Source of the DNA: an uncultured Desulfosarcina sp.
GTDB lineage: Bacteria; Desulfobacterota; Desulfobacteria; Desulfobacterales; Desulfosarcinaceae
Direction of reading: 5' to 3'
Assembly: GCF_963668215.1 (NCBI RefSeq)
Contig: NZ_OY764190.1
Coordinates: 1,674,001 to 1,738,000 of the forward strand
DNA length: 64,000 nucleotides
Every line of letters starts with the position of its first letter. Positions within the stretch are counted from its first letter, which is position 1. Shown here piece after piece: positions 27,371-36,825 of this stretch. The position numbers and the translations under genes were made by a program. A model generated the notes under the pieces. The model was given only the letters and a program-made list of their open reading frames with translations, was not told the origin of the DNA and did not search any database.

Positions 27371-28776
27371 AAGGCTGCGTATTGGTGGTGGATGACGAGC
27401 GGGACATGCTGTTGCTGCTCGAACGCATCATTACCGAAGATACCGAGCACCGGGTGGAGACCACGTCGGATCCGCACGATGCGCTCGGCCGGATCGAAAC
27501 CGGTGGCGTCGATCTGGTGATTACGGACCTGAAAATGCCGAAAATGGACGGAATCAATCTGCTGGAAAAAATAAAAGCGTTGGACCCGACCGTTGCGGTT
27601 GTGGTGATGACCGCTTTCGGCACCATCGAAACGGCGGTGGAAGCGACCCGCAAGGGCGCCTGCGATTACATCACCAAGCCTTTCCGCCGGGAACGGATTC
27701 TGGTCACGATCGAAAACGTCATGAGTTTTCAGTCCGTCACGCGGGAGAACCGGGTGCTGCGGGCCGCCCTCGAGGAAAAAGACGGATTCGCTTCGCTGCT
27801 GGGCGGCACGCCGATCATGCGCAAGATCTTCGAACGGATCAAGCAAGTCGCCCCGACCCAGGGCACCGTCCTGATTACCGGCCCCAGCGGCACGGGAAAG
27901 GAACTGGTGGCCAAGGCCCTGCATGCTTCCAGCAATCGCAGGGACAAGACCCTGGTCACCCTGAACTGCACGGTGATTCCCGAAAATGTGCTGGAAAGCG
28001 AGCTGTTCGGCCATGTCAAGGGCGCGTTTACCGGTGCCTGGAAAGACAAGCGGGGCATGATCGAAGACGCCCATGGCGGCACCCTTTTTCTGGATGAAAT
28101 CGGGGATTTGAGCCCCGTCCTGCAGACCAAGCTGCTGCGCCTGATTCAGGAGGGCGAGTACCGGCCGGTGGGGGGCAACGGGATCCGTCGGGCGGACATC
28201 CGGTTCATCGCGGCCACCAACCGCATGCTCAATGAAGAGATCGCCCGCGGGCGGTTCCGGGAAGACCTTTACTACCGCCTCAACGTCATCCATTTCGACA
28301 TGCCCCCGCTGGCGGACAGACGCGGTGACATCCCCCTGTTGAGCCAGCACTTTTTGAAAAAGTATGCGACCCTGAACGGCAAGACGATTACCCGGATCTG
28401 TCCCATGGCCATGCAACGCCTCATGACCCGGGACTATCCGGGCAATGTCCGGGAACTGGAAAACATCATCGAGCGGGGGGTCATCTTCTGTCGCACCGAC
28501 ACCCTGGTGACCGAGGATCTCTTTCTGGAAGAGCCGCATTCGGAGACGCCGGGCGCCTTCCCGCCGACCATGGGCGATCTGCCCTTCAGGGAGGCCAAGG
28601 ATCGGATGATCGATCTCTTCCACCGGCATTACATCGACCAGCTTTTGCGCAACAACGCGGGCAATGTCAGCCGGGCGGCTCAGCAGGCGGGCATCCAGCG
28701 TCAATACCTGCATCGCCTCATGAAAGAATCGGGCATCACGACCGAGGAGTATCGTCATCCGGAGGCCGGGGAATGA
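27367..28776 (+). CDS. NtrC-family sigma-54-dependent response regulator
   Basis: 469 aa, GTG start inside the preceding stop, AAAGGAGG upstream. Receiver domain 1-120 with VDDERD and phospho-acceptor Asp in LVITDLKMPKMDG near 55; AAA+ domain about 145-375 with GPSGTGKELVAKALH, GAFTGA and GGTLFLDEIGDL; Fis-type helix-turn-helix at 430-465 (NVSRAAQQAGIQRQYL). It should activate sigma-54 promoters in response to the kinase encoded just upstream. The target genes are not evident. Confidence 0.94.
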   Translation: MKGCVLVVDDERDMLLLLERIITEDTEHRVETTSDPHDALGRIETGGVDLVITDLKMPKMDGINLLEKIKALDPTVAVVVMTAFGTIETAVEATRKGACDYITKPFRRERILVTIENVMSFQSVTRENRVLRAALEEKDGFASLLGGTPIMRKIFERIKQVAPTQGTVLITGPSGTGKELVAKALHASSNRRDKTLVTLNCTVIPENVLESELFGHVKGAFTGAWKDKRGMIEDAHGGTLFLDEIGDLSPVLQTKLLRLIQEGEYRPVGGNGIRRADIRFIAATNRMLNEEIARGRFREDLYYRLNVIHFDMPPLADRRGDIPLLSQHFLKKYATLNGKTITRICPMAMQRLMTRDYPGNVRELENIIERGVIFCRTDTLVTEDLFLEEPHSETPGAFPPTMGDLPFREAKDRMIDLFHRHYIDQLLRNNAGNVSRAAQQAGIQRQYLHRLMKESGITTEEYRHPEAGE

Positions 28777-28799
28777 AATCGTGGCGACGGGTCAGGGCT

Positions 28800-29051
28800 T
28801 CAGAAGACGCGAATGCCGACCACGGCGAAAGCGTCCCGCAGGCGAACCTGGCCCACCGGGCGCTTGTTCCAGAATACCGCGATGGTGTCGCGATTGTGCT
28901 TGAGCATAACCTCAATGGCCGTCGTCACCGGGTCGTCGAGATGCACCGAAGGCTCCAGGGCCAGTTCCCGGGTAACGGGAAGCATAATTTTTCCGACACG
29001 GTTGAGGGTTTGGGTTTGCATGATCAAAAAAGACTGCAAGCCAAGTGCCAC
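28800..29051 (-). CDS. single CBS-domain small protein
   Basis: 83 aa on the strand opposite to the surrounding signalling genes. Residues 23-83 read as one CBS motif (IMLPVTRELALEPSVHLD, then DTIAVFWNKRPVGQVRLRDAF). CBS domains normally pair to bind adenosyl ligands, so this would have to dimerise or pair with the CBS tandem of the adjacent REC-CBS protein. The start is uncertain: GTG at 29051 has GGAA upstream, while ATG 29021 lacks a visible ribosome-binding site. Confidence 0.55.
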   Translation of the reverse strand: MALGLQSFLIMQTQTLNRVGKIMLPVTRELALEPSVHLDDPVTTAIEVMLKHNRDTIAVFWNKRPVGQVRLRDAFAVVGIRVF

Positions 29052-29247
29052 AGCGATTCCGTTTTTCCCCGCGGCCTTCGATTATTCGCTGCCGCCGTGG
29101 ATTTTCGGACCCAACGGATGCCGGTTGCCCCTGGCCTGCAGCCATGGTGTCCAAGCACGGGAGACAAACGCCGGCCAATATGTATCCTCCCGGTTTTCGG
29201 CGATGTCCCCGGTGGGCAGGAATCACCCCTTCTAAAGAGAACCGATC

Positions 29248-30138
29248 ATGGTTGAAAGACGCGAAGGCAAAGCAGGGCGGCGGGTGCTTCTGGTGGACGA
29301 TGAAGCGCGTTTTGTGCTCCAGCTGGGAAAACTGCTGGAAGCACGGGATTTCGAAGTGGCCTCCGCCACGGACGGACGGCAGGCCCTGACCCTGATGGAA
29401 ACCCGGCGGTTCGATGCGGTGCTGCTGGATCTTCGCATGCCGGGGCTGGGCGGCATGGCCACCCTGGCCCGGATTCAACAGCAAAAACAGCCCCCGGCCG
29501 TGATTATCCTCACCGGACACGCCACATTGGAGTCGGGTATCGAGGCCATTCGCCAGGGCGCTTTCGACTACCTGATCAAACCTTGCGGCATCGAAGAACT
29601 CGAAGCCAAACTGAACCAGGCCTGTGAAGCGGGACAGATCCGGCGCAACCCGGTACTCTGGCCCCGCAGCGTCGCCGGAGAACTGGTCCTGGAAGCGTTT
29701 CGGCGCATCGCGGATACGGACCCGCTGCTGGAAGCCGTTTCGATTTTCAACCACCGCCTGCCCCGGATGGGGGGCGAAACCCTGTATATCGTCGATGGCA
29801 ATGGACGCCTGACCGGTCATTTGAGCAAAGCGGACATCCTGGCCAAAGTTGCCGGAGCAAAGGGCGGTGGGATTACCTGGGCGCAATTGTCGTCCAACCC
29901 GCAATGGCTGCCGGCATTGACGGTCGGCGATGTGATGAATCCGGATACCGTTGCCGTCAAACCCGAAACGGCCCTCGACCGGGTGGCGGCGACCATGATC
30001 GAACGCGGATTTCACACCCTGCCGGTTATCGACGAAAACCGACAGGTGCTCGGCGTCATTCAGCTCAAGGATGTTTTGGTCTATCTGGAAGGCCCTCCAA
30101 GCCGGATGGATCAAAATCGGAAGGACGAGGTCATATGA
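29248..30138 (+). CDS. response regulator with receiver domain fused to CBS-domain pair
   Basis: 296 aa. Receiver domain 1-130 with LLVDDEARF, phospho-acceptor in AVLLDLRMPGLGG near 62 and the LIKPCG lysine. Residues about 145-285 form a CBS tandem (LYIVDGNGRLTGHLSKADIL; then VGDVMNPDTVAVKPETALDRV and LPVIDENRQVLGVIQLKDVL). No DNA-binding or enzymatic output is present, so the output may be through protein contacts controlled by an adenine nucleotide. The stop overlaps the start of the degenerate kinase gene (ATGA). Confidence 0.88.
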   Translation: MVERREGKAGRRVLLVDDEARFVLQLGKLLEARDFEVASATDGRQALTLMETRRFDAVLLDLRMPGLGGMATLARIQQQKQPPAVIILTGHATLESGIEAIRQGAFDYLIKPCGIEELEAKLNQACEAGQIRRNPVLWPRSVAGELVLEAFRRIADTDPLLEAVSIFNHRLPRMGGETLYIVDGNGRLTGHLSKADILAKVAGAKGGGITWAQLSSNPQWLPALTVGDVMNPDTVAVKPETALDRVAATMIERGFHTLPVIDENRQVLGVIQLKDVLVYLEGPPSRMDQNRKDEVI

Positions 30139-31799
30139 AACAGGATTATCCCCATTTCCGGCGGCTGTGGAACCGGGTGGTGATTGCGCTCATGGGCGCG
30201 GCATTTATCCCCCTGATTGTGATTGGCGGCATTTTTTCCTTTTATTCGGTATCGATTTTCAAAGACAGAACCGTAGAGATGCTCGTCCACGACACGGATA
30301 CCCGTCGGAGACAGCTGGACAGCCTGTTCAGCGACCGGGTGGCAACCCTCAAGCTGGTGGCCCAAATGCCAGCGGATATCCTCACGGTACAGGAGCAGTT
30401 CGACGCCTATGCCCGAACTGTGATCGAAAAATACCCCTGGATTAACGATTTGGAAGTATTCGACATTCAGGGCAACCAGCTCGTCCACCAGGGGCACCTG
30501 GCCCGGGAAACCCGCAACTACGCCGACCGCACCTGGTTTCAACGGGCCGGCGCCACGGGCGTCTGGATCAGCGACCTGGAACTGGGCTATCGACAGGTGC
30601 CGCACGTCAGCATTGCCGTACGCCGTGAAAAAGGTCCGCCGTTTCTGATCGTCCGCGCCAGCCTGAACGGCGGCGACCTTCAGCGGCAATTGCAGCCCAG
30701 TTGGAAAGCCTTCACGGCAACGGACGTCTTTCTGATCGACCAAAAAGGCGATTATCAGGCCCGCCTGCAGCCGGACCGCCCCCTGATGGTCGCTTCGGGC
30801 CTGGGGCAGCAGCAACAGTTCGACGGCGTTACCATTCAGACAAAGCAGGAGCATCTCCAGCTGACCACCTGGCTTTCTTCGGTCCCCTGGGTGCTGGGCG
30901 CTTCCTATAAACCGAAAGAGGTGTTCGCCCCGGCGCTGGAGATGCGCTATTTCGCCATCTGGAGCCTGGTTCTCGGGGGGGTCGTGATTTGCTCCCTGGT
31001 CCTGCTCACCGCCGACAGCCTGGTCAAGCGCCTGGAAACCAAACGGCAGCGCATCCATCATTTGAATGCCCAGATGCAGCGCAGCAGCTACATGGCGTCG
31101 ACCATGGAGCTGGGAATCGGTTTTCTGGAAGAGATCACCGACCGTCTGGCCAGCATCACGGTGGCCGCCGAGTGGTTGGAAAGCCATTTGTCCGGCGAGA
31201 ACGCCTCCCCGGTTGCCGAAGATCTCAAGCAAATCCGCGAATCGGCCGTTACCGGGCGCAAACGCCTCAAGCAGTTTCTCGAGAATCTGCGCCCCCGGCA
31301 GCCCGTGATTACGGATGTACAACCGGTCGATCTGATCCAGACCGTGGTTACCTGGCTGAAAAAGGAACTGGCCCTGCGCTGTATCCGGGTGGTATGGGAT
31401 ATTGACGAGGATGTTCCCGCAATACGGACCGAACCTGGCAAACTGCGGCACGCCTTTCAGAACATTCTTCTCAATGCCCTGACCGCAGTGGACCGGCACG
31501 GGGAAATTCATATCGACATCAAGGACGAGGGGCCCCAGGTGGCGGTCACCATCACCGACAGCGGCTGCGGGATCGGATCCGAAGATCGGGAGCGGATTTT
31601 CGAACCCCTGTTCACGACCAAAACCGACGGCACCGGCCTCGGACTGCCGGTGGCCCGGGATATTTTCCAGGCCCTGGGGGGGTCGCTGATCCTGTTGCGG
31701 TCATCATCCGAAGGAACGGCGTTCAGAATGGTGCTGCCCAAACAGTTCCACGGATTTGCGGATGCCGACCGGAAAGTACGGACTGCCAAGGATTCATGA
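30135..31799 (+). CDS. Cache-domain histidine kinase homologue lacking the phospho-acceptor His
   Basis: 554 aa membrane protein; transmembrane segments at about 15-37 and 272-292 flank a Cache-type sensor region. The dimerisation helix aligns residue for residue with the kinase at 34310 (MASTMELGIGFLEEI here, MASIGELSVGVAHEI there), which places Glu332 at the His position; the following NNPL is also changed to TDRL. The ATPase part keeps its N-box (FQNILLNALTAV) and G-boxes (TDSGCGIG, TKTDGTGLGL). It therefore may bind ATP but cannot autophosphorylate in the usual way. It is translationally coupled to the REC-CBS gene before it and the GNAT/deacetylase gene after it. Confidence 0.87.
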   Translation: MKQDYPHFRRLWNRVVIALMGAAFIPLIVIGGIFSFYSVSIFKDRTVEMLVHDTDTRRRQLDSLFSDRVATLKLVAQMPADILTVQEQFDAYARTVIEKYPWINDLEVFDIQGNQLVHQGHLARETRNYADRTWFQRAGATGVWISDLELGYRQVPHVSIAVRREKGPPFLIVRASLNGGDLQRQLQPSWKAFTATDVFLIDQKGDYQARLQPDRPLMVASGLGQQQQFDGVTIQTKQEHLQLTTWLSSVPWVLGASYKPKEVFAPALEMRYFAIWSLVLGGVVICSLVLLTADSLVKRLETKRQRIHHLNAQMQRSSYMASTMELGIGFLEEITDRLASITVAAEWLESHLSGENASPVAEDLKQIRESAVTGRKRLKQFLENLRPRQPVITDVQPVDLIQTVVTWLKKELALRCIRVVWDIDEDVPAIRTEPGKLRHAFQNILLNALTAVDRHGEIHIDIKDEGPQVAVTITDSGCGIGSEDRERIFEPLFTTKTDGTGLGLPVARDIFQALGGSLILLRSSSEGTAFRMVLPKQFHGFADADRKVRTAKDS

Positions 31800-34057
31800 T
31801 CCGGCGCGAACAATTGAAAATGGCCATCGACGCCATTTATGCCGTCGACCGCGAAACCGGCTACGGCCTGAGGACGCTGTTCGACGACGCCCGCATCGCC
31901 GTCCCCGCCATAGAGACCGCCACGGTCCGGTCGGAGAGCGGTTGGGCGGTTCACTATTACTTCGATGGGCAGCGGGTGGACATCCCCGCAACCGCCATGG
32001 TGGCCGATGGCATTGCCACCCTCGAGCAATCGCTGGTCTTCAAATGGGGCGAGCTTCGGGAAAAACAGATCTGCGGGGAGCGCTGGACAGCGGGAGATCT
32101 CGGGAAGCTGGCCGGCGCCATCCGGCAGGCCGGTGCCGCTGCGGTGGTGGCTTACGAAATGCGCCGCTTGGGCAACCGCCCTGCCGACCTGGATGCACCG
32201 CTGCCGATCCCCGCTTGCGACGACCGCGGCCCCCACTTCTGCGGATCCCTGGCCAACGGCCAACCGGCCTATTTCATGCCGCTGCCGCTCAACCGGCAAA
32301 TGCTGCTGCAGATCGCCGGACAACGCTTCGAGTTTTTCAACGTCCGCTATATCCTGCGCTGCTGGTCGGATCGAAGCCTGCCGTGGATCTACGCGTGCAT
32401 TTCCCGGCATCAGGTCCTGGGGCTGGTCAAGCTTCGCCTGCACGGGCAAGCGGCCGCTGCCCGCCTCGAAATCAAATATATCGCCCGCTGCCGCCCGCAA
32501 TACGACGACACCGAAACGCCCGCCCGCGGAATCGGGACCTTCCTGCTGGCCGGCTGCTGGATGCTGTGGCACACATTTTATCCGCAGGTCTGCCATATCT
32601 TTTTGGACGGAGAGGTGGGGGCGCGGCGGTTTTATCTGAGCTGCGGTTTCCGGGAACAGCGGCTGTGCCGCTATGTGCTCAAATCGCCCCAGGGGTATCT
32701 GCCGGCCGCCATTGCGGATCTGGCGGATGACCGCCGGCCGCCAGCCCGCCATCAGCAGGAACGGGTCCAGGCCCTCATCGAAACGACGGTTAAAGGGCTT
32801 TACGGCCTGGGCAAAAACCGGCAGCGCCATTTAAAGCTGGCGTTTATCCAACGCTGCCTGATGTCCCGCCGGCAACCCTATCCGGCAACCACGGCCCTGG
32901 CCCTGCTGCTGAAACATCAGGCCCGCATTCCGGAAGCGGCAGCCCTCATCGACCTGGCCACGCGCACGGGCAAAGTGCGCATCGCCGGAGAATCCGCCGA
33001 CGCCAAAACCACGATCCTTGTCGTGGACGATGCCCGTTTTGCCCTGCACCTGGAAAACATCTTTCACCTGGAAAGCCCCAAGCGGTTCGAGGCTTTCCGG
33101 CGGGCCCTGTCCCACCCCAGCGTTCTGGGCCGCTGGCATTCTACGCCCATCGCTCCGGCAACCCATGAACAGCTGCTGTGGGTTCATACCCCCGCCTACC
33201 TGGACCGGCTGGAAAAAACCGCCGGCAAACAGCTCGTCACCCTGGATCTGGACACCCAGACCACCGCACACTCCTGGGAAGTGGCCTGCCTGGCCGTGGG
33301 TGGGGTGTTTCGCATGCTGGACGGCATCTGCGACGGACGGGCCCGGCGCGGGGTGGCTGCCGTCCGGCCCCCCGGCCATCATGCCGAACCGGATCGGGCC
33401 ATGGGCTTCTGCCTGCTCAACAATGTGGCCCTGGCCGCACGCTACCTTCAAAACAGTCACCACATGGCCCGCATTATGATCGTCGATCTGGATGCCCACC
33501 ATGGCAACGGAACCCAGACCGCTTTCTACGAAGACGATTCGGTGCTGTTTGTATCCACCCACCGATTTCCGGCCTATCCGGGGACAGGGAGCATCGGTGA
33601 GATCGGCAGCGGTCCGGGCAGAGGATTCACCGTAAATATCCCCTTGGGAAAAGGCGCCGGCGACCGCGACTTTACCATAGTGGTTCATCGCCTCATCGCA
33701 CCCCTGGCCCGGGGATTCAGGCCGGATTTCATGCTGGTTTCATTGGGATTCGATCTTTATCTCAACGACCGCCTGGGAGGCATGCAGGTCACGCCGAAGG
33801 GCTACGGAGCAATCACCGCCATGCTGATCCAGGCGGCCGAACAGGTGTGCCACGGACGCATCGCCTTCGTTCTGGAAGGCGGCTACAGCGTTAAAGGCAT
33901 CGAGGAATGCGGCCTTTGTTTTCTCCAGCAGCTGTGCCGCCTGGACCATGAGGACGCCCCGGGCCCGGATTCGAAAAGCCGCAACGATAGAAAGACTTCC
34001 CCGGTCGTTTCCAAGGTGATCGAGGTTCAACGTCCCTTCTGGCCCTCTTTGGCATGA
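31796..34057 (+). CDS. GNAT-like acetyltransferase fused to histone-deacetylase-family domain
   Basis: 753 aa, overlapping the preceding stop by four bases. Residues about 170-300 resemble a GNAT acetyltransferase: a Gly-rich acetyl-CoA loop ARGIGTFLLAG near 243 and the late strand/helix GARRFYLSCGFRE near 275. Residues about 405-720 are an AcuC/HDAC-type deacetylase with RPPGHHAE (His528, His529), the zinc-binding DLDAHHGNG (Asp566, His568), GFDLYLND (Asp653) and LEGGYS (Tyr697). All deacetylase catalytic residues appear present. The first 170 residues match nothing I know. A writer and an eraser of acetyl-lysine in one chain, inside a two-component cluster, is unusual. Confidence 0.85.
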   Translation: MIRREQLKMAIDAIYAVDRETGYGLRTLFDDARIAVPAIETATVRSESGWAVHYYFDGQRVDIPATAMVADGIATLEQSLVFKWGELREKQICGERWTAGDLGKLAGAIRQAGAAAVVAYEMRRLGNRPADLDAPLPIPACDDRGPHFCGSLANGQPAYFMPLPLNRQMLLQIAGQRFEFFNVRYILRCWSDRSLPWIYACISRHQVLGLVKLRLHGQAAAARLEIKYIARCRPQYDDTETPARGIGTFLLAGCWMLWHTFYPQVCHIFLDGEVGARRFYLSCGFREQRLCRYVLKSPQGYLPAAIADLADDRRPPARHQQERVQALIETTVKGLYGLGKNRQRHLKLAFIQRCLMSRRQPYPATTALALLLKHQARIPEAAALIDLATRTGKVRIAGESADAKTTILVVDDARFALHLENIFHLESPKRFEAFRRALSHPSVLGRWHSTPIAPATHEQLLWVHTPAYLDRLEKTAGKQLVTLDLDTQTTAHSWEVACLAVGGVFRMLDGICDGRARRGVAAVRPPGHHAEPDRAMGFCLLNNVALAARYLQNSHHMARIMIVDLDAHHGNGTQTAFYEDDSVLFVSTHRFPAYPGTGSIGEIGSGPGRGFTVNIPLGKGAGDRDFTIVVHRLIAPLARGFRPDFMLVSLGFDLYLNDRLGGMQVTPKGYGAITAMLIQAAEQVCHGRIAFVLEGGYSVKGIEECGLCFLQQLCRLDHEDAPGPDSKSRNDRKTSPVVSKVIEVQRPFWPSLA

Positions 34058-34181
34058 TGCGGCTTTTTTCGGTTTGAGTCCCGGAACCCCTGCCGCCCCC
34101 ACCGGAGAGACACCCCTGTCATCCCTTCGTGGACATCTTTGCGGGACTTCGGCCCGACCCGTTGCCGCCCGACCGAATTTT

Positions 34182-34197
34182 CCTTGATAAATCAAGG
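34182..34197. promoter_or_regulatory. 16-bp palindrome upstream of the kinase/receiver pair
   Basis: CCTTGAT-AA-ATCAAGG is a perfect palindrome 113 bp upstream of the kinase start at 34310. Another CCTTGAT lies near 34231. It could be an operator; the protein is unknown. Confidence 0.4.
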
Positions 34198-34309
34198 TCT
34201 AAATGAAACGCGAGGCCGCCGGCCCCGTTGGCATGCTCCTTGATGTATCGATCGGGTATCGGCCGGTTTGGACCGTTGAACCGATCCGTCCATGAGCCAA
34301 GGAGGAGAT

Positions 34310-36100
34310 ATGACCCAGCAACCCCAACCCGTCGCGGCCCCGCCCCCTTCCACCGATGAGGACCGGGATCGGCAGGACCGCTACAAGCGGCTGTTCAGAA
34401 GGTTTATCGTTTTGACCCTGGTCTGCTCCGTGGTGCCGCTGCTGCTGGTCGGGTGGGGCATGCGGACCCAATACCATCGTTTTGCGGAAGATCGGGTCAT
34501 GGCGGCCTTTCGCAACGAGGTGCAGCACCACCGCAAGGTCATCGAACTGTTTTTCAAGGAAAACCGCTCTAAACTCGAACTGATGGCGGCCAGCCACAGT
34601 CGTCAGGATCTGGTTCGACCCGGGCAATTGAGGCTTCTGTTCGACCACTTCAACCGGGAACAGTGGACCCTGACGGACCTGGGCGTGATCGATTCCCAGG
34701 GAAACCATCTGGCCTATGTGGGGCCGTATGACCTGCTGGACAAGAATTACCGGGAAACCCACTGGTTCAAGATGGTCATGGAAAAGGGAATTTACATCAG
34801 CGACATGTTCATGGGTTTCCGTCGCGAACCCCATTTCATCATTGCCGTCCGGGGTGAGGATGCCGAAGGTCCGTGGATCCTGCGGGCCACGGTGGACACC
34901 GAGGCGTTTCGGGCCCTTGTGGAACACGTCATGATCGGGCGCACCGGGGAGGTGTTCCTCGTCAACAAAGAGAGCGTCTACCAGACCACGCCGCGGTACA
35001 GCGGCCGGATCATGGAGACCGCTTCCATGGCCGCCGGTGCGGTGCACCCCGGCATCCGCGTTCGCCAGGAGTCCGCCGATGCCGGTTTCAACGGTGAACG
35101 TCAGGTCCGTCAGATCGTGAGCACCGCCTGGCTGGAGACCCCCCAGTGGATGCTCGTTGTCCGCCAGGACCTGGACGAGGCTTTCGGCGCCCAAAAACAG
35201 GTCGATTTTGCCGTTCTGGTCTTTCTGCATGTGAGCGCCATTGCGATTCTCGTGGTTACCATGCTGGTGACCCGTTACATGCTCAAACTGGTCAAGCGCC
35301 GGGACGATGAGGCCGAAACCCTCAACCGCCAGCTGATCCAGGCAAGCAAGATGGCATCCATCGGCGAGCTGTCCGTGGGCGTGGCCCATGAAATCAACAA
35401 TCCTCTGGCGATCATTTCCACGGAGCGGCAATTGGTGATGGACGCGCTGCAACGGGCCGGAGAGATGGATGCGGACTTTCTGGCCCAGCTGGAGGATTCC
35501 ATGAATCAGGTCGATGTCCAGATCCAGCGGTGCAAACACATCACCCACAATCTGCTCCGGTTTTCCCGCCGGACCCAGTCGGTCATCGAGCCGATCGACA
35601 TCAATGCCTTCATCAGCGAGGTGATCGAACTGATGGCCCGTGAAGCCAAATCCTCGGGCATCACGTTTTTCGAGCGGCTCTCCCCGGAGGTACCGCCGAT
35701 TCAATCGGATCTTTCCCAGTTGCAGCAGGTGCTTCTCAATCTGATCACCAACGCCATCGATGCCCATGAAAGCAAGCAGTACGGTTCCATTGCCGTCAGC
35801 ACGTCCTATCTGGAATCCGAAGCAAGCATCGAAATCGTGGTATCGGACACCGGCTGCGGCATCCCCGACGAAAAACTGGCACGGGTGTTCGATCCGTTCT
35901 TTACGACCAAACCCATGGGGAGGGGAACGGGGCTGGGGCTCTCCATCTGCTACAGCATCGTCAAACGGCTCGGCGGTCGGATCGAAGTGTCCAGTGTGGT
36001 CAACCAGGGATCGGACTTTACCATCCGGCTGCCGTTGCGCTCGCCGGATGCAACCAACGGACACGGCCCCGAAGAGGAGGCATTGGAAAAGGCGGCCTGA
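34310..36100 (+). CDS. Cache-domain sensor histidine kinase
   Basis: 596 aa from ATG 34310, which has GGAGGAG directly upstream (an in-frame ATG at 34292 does not). Transmembrane segments at about 32-52 and 305-328 enclose a Cache-type domain (LGVIDSQGNHLAYVGPYDL). HisKA with intact GVAHEINNPLAII near 362, then ATPase motifs (LLNLITNAIDA, SDTGCGIPDEK, GRGTGLGLSI). The receiver protein encoded 63 bp downstream is the likely partner. Its helix around the His serves as the reference that exposes the missing His in the homologue at 30135. Confidence 0.93.
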   Translation: MTQQPQPVAAPPPSTDEDRDRQDRYKRLFRRFIVLTLVCSVVPLLLVGWGMRTQYHRFAEDRVMAAFRNEVQHHRKVIELFFKENRSKLELMAASHSRQDLVRPGQLRLLFDHFNREQWTLTDLGVIDSQGNHLAYVGPYDLLDKNYRETHWFKMVMEKGIYISDMFMGFRREPHFIIAVRGEDAEGPWILRATVDTEAFRALVEHVMIGRTGEVFLVNKESVYQTTPRYSGRIMETASMAAGAVHPGIRVRQESADAGFNGERQVRQIVSTAWLETPQWMLVVRQDLDEAFGAQKQVDFAVLVFLHVSAIAILVVTMLVTRYMLKLVKRRDDEAETLNRQLIQASKMASIGELSVGVAHEINNPLAIISTERQLVMDALQRAGEMDADFLAQLEDSMNQVDVQIQRCKHITHNLLRFSRRTQSVIEPIDINAFISEVIELMAREAKSSGITFFERLSPEVPPIQSDLSQLQQVLLNLITNAIDAHESKQYGSIAVSTSYLESEASIEIVVSDTGCGIPDEKLARVFDPFFTTKPMGRGTGLGLSICYSIVKRLGGRIEVSSVVNQGSDFTIRLPLRSPDATNGHGPEEEALEKAA

Positions 36101-36163
36101 ATTATGGCTACGGCCAATCACGAATTTTTATAGACGGGATACCCCTACCGAAAGGAGGCTGCG

Positions 36164-36616
36164 ATGATCGGATCGAAAATACTGCTGGTGGACGACGAAC
36201 TTATTTTTACCAAAAACATGCAGCGCCTGCTGGACGCCAGGGGATACCGCGCGACTGCAGTCAACAGCGGCGCGGAAGCCATCCGGTGTCTGGAAAACGA
36301 AGATTTCGACGTGGTCGTGCTGGACCTGAAAATGCCGGGCATGGACGGGTTGACCACCTTAAAGGAGATCAAGAAGCTGGGGCTGTTCACCCAAACCCTG
36401 ATTCTTACCGGCCACGGCTCCATCGATACGGCCCTGGAGGCGGTCAAACTGGGCGCCTACGACTACCTGACCAAACCCTGCGAAATCGATGAACTGACGG
36501 CCAAAATCGAGGGGGCCTGGGACAAAAAAGACGATCTGCACAAGAAGGACATCCAGGAAAAAGTGCAGCGGGTGATCGAGTCGCCCAAGGATGCCTTGCG
36601 GGTGTTCGCCAAATAG
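36164..36616 (+). CDS. single-domain response regulator
   Basis: 150 aa, AAAGGAGG upstream. One receiver domain (1-125) with LLVDDELIF, phospho-acceptor in VVVLDLKMPGMDG near 56, the Thr/Ser switch in ILTGHGS and Lys in LTKPCE, then a short Lys-rich helical tail. There is no output domain, so it may act in a phosphorelay or by protein contact. It pairs with the kinase immediately upstream. Confidence 0.92.
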   Translation: MIGSKILLVDDELIFTKNMQRLLDARGYRATAVNSGAEAIRCLENEDFDVVVLDLKMPGMDGLTTLKEIKKLGLFTQTLILTGHGSIDTALEAVKLGAYDYLTKPCEIDELTAKIEGAWDKKDDLHKKDIQEKVQRVIESPKDALRVFAK

Positions 36617-36669
36617 GCTGGACGCCTTCGTATGCGAGGACGCATGAGGCATCAACTGTCACCGAACAT

Positions 36670-36761
36670 GTCATTCCTGCGGAAGCGATTACATCTATCT
36701 AAACGCTATCGCTACCTCCAATCCTCTTAATTTGCGGGATTATCGCTTTCGCGGGAATGAC
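36670..36761. repeat. imperfect 22-bp inverted repeat, GTCATTCC...GGAATGAC type
   Basis: Arms 36670-36691 and 36740-36761 pair at 19 of 22 positions (outer GTCATTCC/GGAATGAC exact) across a 48-nt loop. It resembles the short intergenic repeats with ATTCCC...GGGAAT ends found in many proteobacteria, so a small repeat element (MITE-like) is likely. Confidence 0.6.
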
Positions 36762-36825
36762 ATTTCCTTAAACCATTTCGTCGCGCCGTCAACCACATGA
36801 TGGGTCGCTGCCAAAAAGAGGCCCC

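Noticed and set aside
28773..29255. 160-codon plus-strand open frame after the NtrC-type regulator
   Set aside because: Its composition is a shadow of the minus-strand CBS-domain gene and the spacer; no motif is present.
34199..36121. 640-codon open frame on the minus strand over a histidine kinase
   Set aside because: Antisense shadow; the plus strand has complete HisKA and ATPase motifs.
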